24,825 nucleotides of DNA from a virus, in the IMG/VR virus record IMGVR_UViG_3300042197_002316, positions 1 to 24,825 of that record; one strand, 5' to 3'. Below the pieces are notes generated by a model that was given only the letters and a program-made list of their open reading frames with translations, made no database searches and was not told where the DNA came from. Positions 19,560 to 24,825 of the stretch are shown here, in pieces. Made by a program: the position numbers and the translations under genes. Every line of letters begins with the position of its first letter. The first letter of the stretch is position 1.

Positions 19560-20746
19560 GATGTTGTCAGATCGTTGATTGCTTTAGCTAGTGTTTCGCA
19601 GTGAGTTTGAAGTTGTCGTGTAAGTTTGACTCCGTTCGACCGAACGGTTACTGACATTTTAAATTTGTTTCCGTCCAAAACCTCGTTCACTTTTTCGTGA
19701 ACTGTAGACATATCTTTGTGAAACTTACGAAGCTGTATAACCATGTCGTTCAGATCGCCCAAACCCCTGGCTTGATGTCTAGAGTGCACAGCACTATATT
19801 CAGCCATGATTCCTGTTGCCGCTCTCCGCGCATCATTCAATACACGTTCAGCCGTGGGAATCTCCTGCTCCAACACTGCTTTGATGACATCTTTGTCCTC
19901 CTCAGATTGATACACAATGTGAATCACTGAGTTGTGCATGTGTTCTGGGCTTAGCTCATCATCCCCTTGTACAATCGCCCAAGCTTTAAGGAACTTAAGA
20001 ATTTGTACGCGTCGACGATCTGAGATGCTGATGCTTCGTTGTTCAAGCATCTCCCACACGCTACTAAATTTTGAAAGAAAATCTTCTGAGATATTTATGT
20101 TTGCTGCAGCTGTCTGAAGAGCGTCTAGCTCATCCAAAGTTAGAAAGCAAGCTACCTCCGGTCTATCTTGGATACCAGCTGCCCACTGATCAAGCAGAGC
20201 TTTTGAAGCAGGCTTACGCAGTTTGCGAACCGTAGGTCGAAACAGAAATCTATCGGCAAATGCCTGCAAAGATTCTTCATCTGCCCATGTATTCGTAGCA
20301 GCGATGATGGATTGAATCGGAGTTTTAATGTTCTGTTTTCCGTTGTTAAACGTTCGCTCGTTAAGCAGAGTCAGCAACGAATTCAGAATTGCGGATGATC
20401 CGCGAAAGAGTTCATCTAAGAATGCGATGTGAGCGGAGGGCAGGTAACCATCAACATCTCTGGTGTATTCATCCTGCAGCAATTTTGTTACTGCTACAGG
20501 ACCAAACACCTCGGATGGGTCCGTTGTGGGCGTAAGAAGATAACCAAAGTAGTTAGCCCCTTCAATCCCGGAACACAATGTCCGAACAAGATCTGATTTA
20601 CCTGTTCCTGGTTCTCCCAGAAGGAATGCGTTTTGTTTGCTTAACAAGGTAGCCAGCAAACCGTCAACGATTTCTTCACGTTCAAGAGCTGAGTTGTTGA
20701 GAGCGGATCGAAAATTTTGCAGCTTAATAAAGAGAGTTTCGTTCAT
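19556..20746 (-). CDS. MoxR-family AAA+ ATPase, RavA-like
   Basis: A 396-residue ATPase. Walker A GEPGTGKS (44-51), TPTTDPSEVFGP (72-83, the MoxR/RavA signature), Walker B IAFLDELF with Asp111-Glu112, sensor 1 Asn152 (AATNTW) and Arg166 in FADRFLFR. The C-terminal 200 residues are helical, replacing RavA's LARA region with another arrangement. MoxR proteins remodel or load partners that carry VWA domains; here the partner follows in an ATGA overlap. Similar phage genes are sometimes annotated cobS (cobaltochelatase), but no cobalamin gene is present. Its start is coupled (ATGA) to the small gene upstream. Confidence 0.92.
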   Translation of the reverse strand: MNETLFIKLQNFRSALNNSALEREEIVDGLLATLLSKQNAFLLGEPGTGKSDLVRTLCSGIEGANYFGYLLTPTTDPSEVFGPVAVTKLLQDEYTRDVDGYLPSAHIAFLDELFRGSSAILNSLLTLLNERTFNNGKQNIKTPIQSIIAATNTWADEESLQAFADRFLFRPTVRKLRKPASKALLDQWAAGIQDRPEVACFLTLDELDALQTAAANINISEDFLSKFSSVWEMLEQRSISISDRRRVQILKFLKAWAIVQGDDELSPEHMHNSVIHIVYQSEEDKDVIKAVLEQEIPTAERVLNDARRAATGIMAEYSAVHSRHQARGLGDLNDMVIQLRKFHKDMSTVHEKVNEVLDGNKFKMSVTVRSNGVKLTRQLQTHCETLAKAINDLTTS

Positions 20747-20955
20747 TGCTTTGAAATTGGAGAGAGCCGTGGAAAATCAATAAATGAAGCTTTTACTGTG
20801 CATTCTGTAGTTAGTACACCACTAACTGCACTCAGTTTCTCAACTGCGACATCGTAGTCTACAAATACAGCAGCTTTATAAATGTCGTTTGTATATTCTT
20901 CAATGTCATAAAGAAAACCTTTATGTGATTGAATTACATAAATTGATTTTTTCAT
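20743..20955 (-). CDS. small hypothetical protein in MoxR/VWA operon
   Basis: A 70-residue protein with no recognised family, predicted as a small alpha/beta fold (KKSIYVIQSHKGFLYDIEEY, then a helix AVEKLSAVSG and a strand TVKASFIDF). It starts in a one-base overlap (TGATG) with the DUF3150-like gene and ends in ATGA with the MoxR gene, so it belongs to the same translational unit. Confidence 0.7.
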   Translation of the reverse strand: MKKSIYVIQSHKGFLYDIEEYTNDIYKAAVFVDYDVAVEKLSAVSGVLTTECTVKASFIDFPRLSPISKQ

Positions 20956-22205
20956 CAGAAGTCCGTTTCAAGGTCGTCAGTTGGTGCGTCTGTTTCTTTA
21001 ACGTCGTTGATCAGTTGATCAATATTTTCGGAAGCATCTTCAATAAGTTCTTTACGTTGAGCGATGAGTTTCTTAAGCTGCTTCGAACGTTGCTCGTAGA
21101 TGTCAACCTCTAGGTTTACATCGCGCATAAGCAAGTTAAGTGCGTTGGAATTTTCTGCTGTTTTAATCTTCTCGCAGAGAATTTTGTAGGAAGTAGAAAG
21201 CGCGAGTGATTGCTTGAGCTTCTCCAAACCTTGAGAGGAATCACGTGAAGAACAGAGCTCAGTCAATTCTTGTCGAATCTCATCCTGCGTGGAGATCAGA
21301 TCTGCGGAAGCTTCATTACGGACATTGAAATCTTTAGCCTGAAGCTTGTTACCGATGTCTAGAAGTTTTTCAACGAGCTGAGTAAGAACTTCAAAGCCAG
21401 GAACAGAGTTACTGATGAGCTGTAATCGTTCAGCAGTAATCTGCCAGGACCCACGTTTTTTAGGTGAACCTGTCTGCTGCTTACCAATCTTGCTAACATG
21501 TCGGGCATCAAGATCGTCAAGAAGTTGTGCGCCGAGATTAAGTGCGCGATCTGCTGCGTTTTGTTTGGCTGCCTGAAGAACTTGTTGTGTGTTGACGCTG
21601 TTCTCATAAGCGATAAGAGCATCTACATCTTCTTCGATAGGCTTACTTACCTTTTCCAGAGTTACAGGCAGCGGACCAAGAACGCTTACTCGAATTGGTT
21701 TCTTGTATTCTTCTTTAGTCGGGAAGAATCTCATGTACGCTTCAAACGCCATTTTGTATTCCACATCATCAATAAACAGAGGACGCAGAATGCTCTCGGT
21801 TGTCTTTTGCCAACGTTCGAATTCATCTTCCCAAACCTCCTTCATTCGAAGGTTTGCTTCTCCAGCTTCTGTTCGGATCTCTTTAATTAGTTTGTTAGCG
21901 TCATAAAAATAACTGCTAGTGACAAAATGAGAATCGCCGTAATGAATGCAATAGCCGTCATAAAGTTCACGCTGACGGATGCGAAGTTGATCCAGTTCTT
22001 TCTTGAGAGCATTTGAAAGGTTGGGGCGAATGCTCACCGTGTTTGCTTCTTCAAGAGTGTCAATAACACTTTTAGGAAGTTTCAGATCATCAAATTTGAT
22101 CTGAACACTCTGCCTAACATCAGCAGAAATGGAGCAGGAAAGAAGGTAGTGAGAAATCATAGCAGTAAAAATAAAATGAAGTACAGGAGCGGTGTGTGAC
22201 CGCAT
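20955..22205 (-). CDS. DUF3150-like coiled-coil protein
   Basis: A 416-residue helical protein at the head of the MoxR/VWA operon. The first 180 residues (RRELYDGYCIHYGDSHFV-like segment, then WEDEFERWQK, then RFFPTKEEYKKPIRVSVL) recall DUF3150, a family I associate with MoxR/CobS and VWA genes in bacteria and phages; this is pattern memory, not a search result. The last 150 residues are coiled coil with a DAPTDDLETDF acidic end finishing in Phe. An AGGA five bases before ATG 22205 supports that start; another ATG at 22160 is possible. It could be the substrate adaptor or scaffold on which the ATPase and VWA protein act. Confidence 0.7.
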   Translation of the reverse strand: MRSHTAPVLHFIFTAMISHYLLSCSISADVRQSVQIKFDDLKLPKSVIDTLEEANTVSIRPNLSNALKKELDQLRIRQRELYDGYCIHYGDSHFVTSSYFYDANKLIKEIRTEAGEANLRMKEVWEDEFERWQKTTESILRPLFIDDVEYKMAFEAYMRFFPTKEEYKKPIRVSVLGPLPVTLEKVSKPIEEDVDALIAYENSVNTQQVLQAAKQNAADRALNLGAQLLDDLDARHVSKIGKQQTGSPKKRGSWQITAERLQLISNSVPGFEVLTQLVEKLLDIGNKLQAKDFNVRNEASADLISTQDEIRQELTELCSSRDSSQGLEKLKQSLALSTSYKILCEKIKTAENSNALNLLMRDVNLEVDIYEQRSKQLKKLIAQRKELIEDASENIDQLINDVKETDAPTDDLETDF

Positions 22206-22239
22206 GAGAATCCTACACGATCTGTAGAATCTTATGCGT

Positions 22240-22249
22240 TTTATACTGT
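22240..22249 (-). promoter_or_regulatory. ACAGTATAAA element
   Basis: ACAGTATAAA on the minus strand, 35 bases upstream of the DUF3150-like start. The same decamer occurs on the plus strand at 23217-23226 and 24787-24796. It may be a second -10 region or a phage-specific element. Confidence 0.4.
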
Positions 22250-22256
22250 TTTGAAG

Positions 22257-22285
22257 ATCTTATCTGTAACAGTCTTTACAATCAA
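22257..22285 (-). promoter_or_regulatory. sigma70-type promoter of MoxR/VWA operon
   Basis: Read leftward: TTGATT (22285-22280), 17-bp spacer, TAAGAT (22262-22257). It lies about 50 bases upstream of the DUF3150-like ATG. Spacing is ideal and both hexamers are close to consensus, so host sigma70 could transcribe this operon early. It overlaps the stop codon of the gene at 22282. Confidence 0.65.
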
Positions 22286-22704
22286 CGCTTAAGGCGCGTG
22301 AAGGCAAGCGAAACTTTATCGGTCAGTTCGTCGCAATCGCCACTAGCCACGAGCTGTTCAGCCGTGTGCTTGAGCTGTAGCTTTGCAACCTTAAGTTCTG
22401 CTTCCAGTTTCTCAACCCGAGCAGCAAGTTTCTCAAGTTTGGAATGAGGCGTGGGGACCCTGGTGATACGAACGACGATGTTCGTATTGAACTGGTTGTA
22501 CTTAAAACGGCTATCAGAACCTTGAAAGCAGCTTAGATCCATACCCTCTGACTCTGCGAGTTTAAAGTCACGCAGGAGGTTATCTTTAGCTGCTTCGAAC
22601 GTAACGCCAAAGGAAGCGTTCAGTTCGGTTTGAGCGGTGTCGCATTCATCGTAAGCCTCAGCAGCTGTGGCGCCAAGACCTACCAAGTCGGTTGTGCGGA
22701 TCAT
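22282..22704 (-). CDS. hypothetical coiled-coil protein
   Basis: A 140-residue protein. Residues 10-60 are helical and acidic; a short beta segment (NTNIVVRITRVP) follows; residues 88-118 are a clear coiled coil (LEKLAARVEKLEAELKVAKL). No family is recognised. The ATG at 22704 follows a 115-base structured leader and no ribosome site is obvious. The operon promoter for the next leftward gene lies just past its stop, so it appears to be a separate transcription unit. Confidence 0.7.
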   Translation of the reverse strand: MIRTTDLVGLGATAAEAYDECDTAQTELNASFGVTFEAAKDNLLRDFKLAESEGMDLSCFQGSDSRFKYNQFNTNIVVRITRVPTPHSKLEKLAARVEKLEAELKVAKLQLKHTAEQLVASGDCDELTDKVSLAFTRLKR

Positions 22705-22819
22705 GGTTTTGAAGTGGATGTGATGTAGGAGTACCCCAGACGGGGTGAAAGCACCTCGTTAAGGGTCGGTGCCACCCATGGTCTGTATCGTACTGAAAAT
22801 TGGTGCATCCGTCAACCCC
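22705..22819. promoter_or_regulatory. structured leader region
   Basis: A 115-base gap holding two hairpins in tandem: ACCCC/GGGGT with the loop AGAC (22733-22746) and GCACC/GGTGC (22751-22755 with 22768-22772). In the leftward transcript they form the 5' leader of the gene starting at 22704. A third partly paired element (GTCAACCCC/GGGGTAGAC, about 22811-22836) surrounds the stop of the next gene. No T-run, so they are not intrinsic terminators; a regulatory leader or processed RNA is possible. Confidence 0.35.
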
Positions 22820-22999
22820 TTAGCGGCGGGGGTAGACAGTCACATAGTTATTTGGAAGACAAGGATTTGCTTCTAAGAACTCTATTTTCGCTTTTTCCAG
22901 CGATTCTGCTTGAATCCTGCTATCGAATCTCCATCCGATCTTGGGCTTTTTCACGAAAACGTCGAATTCGTGCTGTGTCTTGGTTTTTGAAGGGTGCAT
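22820..22999 (-). CDS. small basic protein
   Basis: A 59-residue ORF, ATG at 22999-22997 and TAA at 22822-22820. Its sequence (KTQHEFDVFVKKPKIGWRFD, then a helix SLEKAKIEFLEANP and final YVTVYPRR) reads as a compact alpha/beta protein and is more convincing than the opposite-strand frame over the same region. No family is recognised. It belongs with the small early-type genes of the right edge. Confidence 0.6.
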   Translation of the reverse strand: MHPSKTKTQHEFDVFVKKPKIGWRFDSRIQAESLEKAKIEFLEANPCLPNNYVTVYPRR

Positions 23000-23245
23000 T
23001 GAAACAGTGCAACGTCAAAAGTTTATCAGATGAGGTTAAACTTATCGTCATTGTTACTTATTTGTAACGAGCACACTATTTGACATGACGCGATAGCTCG
23101 TCCGAAAATACAATACATAATTACTTTCCTCTAATTTCTGCTTTTACTTAACGTAAATTTCGTTTTTCGTCGCCATTATGTATCTCAGTGAACAACAGTA
23201 GAAACTATACGTTGCTACAGTATAAATAGATACAAAGTTAAAATT
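23000..23245. promoter_or_regulatory. AT-rich divergent control region
   Basis: A 246-bp region between a leftward and a rightward small gene. It contains a GTTAC/GTAAC inverted repeat (about 23053-23068) and a TTTAC/GTAAA inverted repeat (about 23143-23157). On the minus strand a 30-codon ORF (23118-23026, MYCIFGRAIASCQIVC...) is preceded by GAGGAA at good spacing; it could be a leader peptide but its composition is unconvincing. Promoters for both directions are expected here; only the ACAGTATAAA element is recognisable. Confidence 0.4.
23217..23226 (+). promoter_or_regulatory. ACAGTATAAA element, probable -10 region
   Basis: ACAGTATAAA lies 19 bases before the ATG of the small rightward gene at 23246, at the distance expected for a -10 element with a short leader. 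There is no clear -35. It is shared with 22240-22249 (minus) and 24787-24796 (plus). Confidence 0.45.
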
Positions 23246-23365
23246 ATGAAAAAACCATTCCTCATTTCCTGGGCTTCACTCAAGCTCTCTATCATCAATT
23301 CTCAAAAAGCTAGTAAGGCAGCTCTGATTCGAGAGTTGAAAGAGAAAAAAGGCGCTATCGCTTAA
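23246..23365 (+). CDS. 39-residue basic peptide
   Basis: A rightward ORF (MKKPFLISWASLKLSIINSQ, then a Lys-rich helix ending KEKKGAIA). It starts after a short AT-rich leader with a promoter-like element and overlaps the convergent gene end by four bases. Amphipathic and basic, so it could bind nucleic acid or a host protein as small early phage proteins do, but no homology is recognised. Confidence 0.45.
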   Translation: MKKPFLISWASLKLSIINSQKASKAALIRELKEKKGAIA

Positions 23366-23613
23366 ACTTCTGTGCTGTTCTTGCGTATAATGTTCAGCGT
23401 GTGCTTAGGGTTAATTGGTTTGCGTACACAAATGTATTGATCTGGAACTGTACCTTTTAGGGTCTCTAGTCTGTGCGTCTTCTCTGGGCAGCTATCTTTA
23501 ACCAGGCTGTTCATTTGTGCTTGAATCAAGCAAAAAACGAGCCACATAAAAAATGCCAAACTAAAACCAATGAGGTGTCCCTTGTTGAAACCAAAAGCGG
23601 AGAGTTTGATCAT
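23362..23613 (-). CDS. small membrane protein
   Basis: An 83-residue protein with one strong transmembrane helix near the N terminus (LIGFSLAFFMWLVFCLIQ), preceded by a short basic N terminus, and a hydrophilic 45-residue C-terminal part with two Cys that could lie outside or inside the membrane. No family is recognised. Its ATG follows two bases after the upstream stop, so it is in an operon with the gene at 23616. Confidence 0.65.
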   Translation of the reverse strand: MIKLSAFGFNKGHLIGFSLAFFMWLVFCLIQAQMNSLVKDSCPEKTHRLETLKGTVPDQYICVRKPINPKHTLNIIRKNSTEV

Positions 23614-23615
23614 GT

Positions 23616-23918
23616 TTAATCTTCAGTAACGGACCAGCAAAGATCGTCGAAGTTTGCAATTTTATCTAAAGATTCTCCGTAAAACACAATTCCCCTGGCG
23701 TCCACACTACGTATTTCAAACTTGTTGAACTTGAGGTTAACCAACATACGTTTTACTTCGTCTACATCTTCCAGCATTATGTTGTAGGCTTCCTCCATGT
23801 CCCCACGATCTAACGCTTTATCTATGTTGTCAAAATCAAAAAGCTGGTGAGCTTGAGAAAAAGATAATGTAAAGCCCTGCATTTCAGGCTTTATCTCAAT
23901 TTCATCAGAGTGATTCAT
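23616..23918 (-). CDS. acidic hypothetical protein
   Basis: A 100-residue acidic protein (many Asp/Glu, FDFDNIDKALDRGDMEEAYN), predicted helical with a C-terminal beta part (FEIRSVDARGIVFYG). It overlaps the upstream gene by 14 bases. No family is recognised. Acidic small proteins in phage early regions often inhibit host nucleic-acid enzymes, which is only a general possibility. Confidence 0.65.
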   Translation of the reverse strand: MNHSDEIEIKPEMQGFTLSFSQAHQLFDFDNIDKALDRGDMEEAYNIMLEDVDEVKRMLVNLKFNKFEIRSVDARGIVFYGESLDKIANFDDLCWSVTED

Positions 23919-24111
23919 TGTTCTCCAAAGGATAAAAACGAATTAGGTGTTTTGGTAGTGAATAACGTGTGAGAGCAAAGGCATACGCACCGCTCGTGGA
24001 GTTAAAAGAGTTTCGTTCAATGTGAGCGTTACTTTCTTCCACACAAAGTAAATACTTTTGAGGTTTTAGTTCAATAAGTTCAGCCGTCTTGATAAAAGTT
24101 GTAGGTTTCAT
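23905..24111 (-). CDS. small hypothetical protein
   Basis: A 68-residue protein starting at ATG 24111-24109 (a TTG two codons upstream is the alternative). The segment YLLCVEESNAHIERNSFNST, followed by SGAYAFALTRYSLPKHLIRFYPLE, looks like a compact alpha/beta unit. Overlaps both neighbours (32 bases with the gene upstream, 14 downstream). A similar Thr/Ser-Ala-Tyr-helix feature, SSAYKLKEHFIVK, occurs in the gene at 24585, which may indicate distant relatedness. Confidence 0.6.
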   Translation of the reverse strand: MKPTTFIKTAELIELKPQKYLLCVEESNAHIERNSFNSTSGAYAFALTRYSLPKHLIRFYPLENNESL

Positions 24112-24316
24112 CAGCAAGTGAAGGAGTAAAAATAATTGAAGACAACGGATACTTAAAAGTATTCGCTATCTGCAAACATAGATCCTCGGGATCTTTAGCA
24201 TCCCATTCTTTATTGCGCACCTCATCACAGATGTGAGAGTGCACAACAGATACTTCTTGTTCCGTTAAATCAATAGGTTCGATGTCGAATGAAACTGATA
24301 CTACTTTGTACTTCAT
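24080..24316 (-). CDS. small acidic hypothetical protein
   Basis: A 78-residue protein with no recognised domain (KYKVVSVSFDIEPIDLTEQE, then helix VSVVHSHICDEVRNKEWD and a C-terminal PLSSIIFTPS strand). Starts 11 bases after the upstream stop. Part of the leftward chain of small early-type genes. Confidence 0.6.
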   Translation of the reverse strand: MKYKVVSVSFDIEPIDLTEQEVSVVHSHICDEVRNKEWDAKDPEDLCLQIANTFKYPLSSIIFTPSLADETYNFYQDG

Positions 24317-24327
24317 TAGTGTGTACT

Positions 24328-24513
24328 TCAGTTGTAACGTGCAGGTTCGTCTGCAACAAACTCAGAATCATTCCATTCCACAATGTGACCAAGTTCTTCA
24401 ACTGTGCAGTTAGTCGTTGTGAGCAATTTGTAAGCTGCATTTGCTTCTGCTTCAGTTGGACATGTGATGTAACCGGAATCAGTGACGGAGAAATAGATAC
24501 GAAACTCAGCCAT
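24328..24513 (-). CDS. small hypothetical protein
   Basis: A 61-residue protein, MAEFRIYFSVTDSGYITC at the N terminus, then a helix EAEANAAYKLLTTTNCT and an acidic C terminus. A beta-alpha-beta arrangement. No family is recognised and no ribosome site is seen upstream of the ATG. Confidence 0.6.
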   Translation of the reverse strand: MAEFRIYFSVTDSGYITCPTEAEANAAYKLLTTTNCTVEELGHIVEWNDSEFVADEPARYN

Positions 24514-24584
24514 GATGCAACATAAAAAGGTTGGCGCTTAATCATACCCAGTATGCGGGGGAATGGCTAGAAGCTGAAATAAAC

Positions 24585-24779
24585 TTAAGTTTCGATTACC
24601 TCACGAGGAACAAGGCTGATGTACGCAAGATCTATGTTGTCTCTTGTTATGAAACAACATTTAGGGTTACTTCCTTTAACAATAAAATGCTCCTTTAGTT
24701 TGTATGCACTGCTAAATGTGAAAGCTGTGCAGTTAAGCCTATTGTTCACCCAAACGGCATAACCTGAACGCTTGTTCAT
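24585..24779 (-). CDS. small basic hypothetical protein
   Basis: A 64-residue protein (MNKRSGYAVWVNNRLNCTAF, SSAYKLKEHFIVKGSNPKCCF, ending LVPREVIET). Predicted two strands, a helix, then two strands. It is the first leftward gene inside the window, and a TATACT sequence lies only 10 bases upstream of its ATG, so the transcript could be nearly leaderless. No family is recognised. Confidence 0.6.
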   Translation of the reverse strand: MNKRSGYAVWVNNRLNCTAFTFSSAYKLKEHFIVKGSNPKCCFITRDNIDLAYISLVPREVIET

Positions 24780-24786
24780 CCGTCAC

Positions 24787-24796
24787 ACAGTATAAA
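24787..24796. promoter_or_regulatory. ACAGTATAAA element at right edge
   Basis: Third copy of ACAGTATAAA. Read on the plus strand it would drive a gene beyond the window; read on the minus strand it supplies TATACT just upstream of the gene starting at 24779. The orientation cannot be decided from this window. Confidence 0.35.
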
Positions 24797-24825
24797 GTTT
24801 GTTGGGTACAAGACCATCTTATTTA

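Noticed and set aside
18003-20746. Cobaltochelatase CobS/CobT annotation
   Set aside because: AAA+ and VWA domains alone do not make a chelatase. There is no CobN or other cobalamin gene, and the ViaA-like segment before the VWA domain fits RavA/ViaA better.
22852-23067. Rightward 71-codon open frame over the early-region gap
   Set aside because: TTG start without a ribosome site, and the sequence is a poor protein. The opposite-strand 59-residue ORF over the same bases has an ATG start and better composition.

Overview
The window looks like part of a tailed bacteriophage genome infecting a phycobilisome-bearing cyanobacterium (a cyanophage, probably freshwater). The evidence is tight gene packing with ATGA/TGATG overlaps, phage-type lysis, replication and recombination genes, a lysozyme carrying a linker of the kind seen in cyanobacterial endolysins, a flavin-dependent thymidylate synthase, and an NblA-like protein. 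There are no rRNA or tRNA genes, no insertion sequences, no CRISPR array and no integrase.

Left block (1-4913), mostly rightward. It holds an HNH nuclease at the left edge, a leftward trio of small proteins (two with a membrane segment, so candidate holin/spanin-type lysis genes), and a divergent promoter region. Then come a small beta-rich virion-type protein, a two-domain endolysin (GH24 lysozyme plus C39-like peptidase), several small unknown proteins and thyX. Two hairpins at 4868-4946 separate this block from the leftward genes; one of them lies inside the thyX coding sequence.

Central replication block (4963-17313), almost entirely leftward. It holds a primase-polymerase/D5-type helicase, a RecB/Cas4-like PD-(D/E)XK exonuclease, a protein with a long acidic tail, a methyltransferase-fold protein that seems to lack its catalytic motifs, a second possible ssDNA-binding protein, an OB-fold SSB, an HNH/HTH protein, a DUF4214-repeat protein with a very recent internal duplication, a family A DNA polymerase with proofreading domain, and a winged-helix-like protein. 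NblA (10207-10452) is the only confident rightward gene here. Strong intrinsic terminators end directly at the start codons of the polymerase and of a small basic protein, which suggests gated read-through.

Right block (17391-22704), leftward. A translationally coupled operon encodes a RavA-like MoxR AAA+ ATPase and a ViaA-like VWA protein, preceded by a coiled-coil protein resembling DUF3150 and followed by small proteins, one with a tail-protein-like beta-hairpin. A good sigma70-type promoter precedes it. This chaperone-like module is the least explained system in the window.

Right edge (22820-24779): small, mostly leftward ORFs typical of an early host-takeover region, including two genes under 60 codons, plus a recurring ACAGTATAAA element that may mark early promoters. 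Functions beyond the recognised families are inferred from reading alone; no database search was run.
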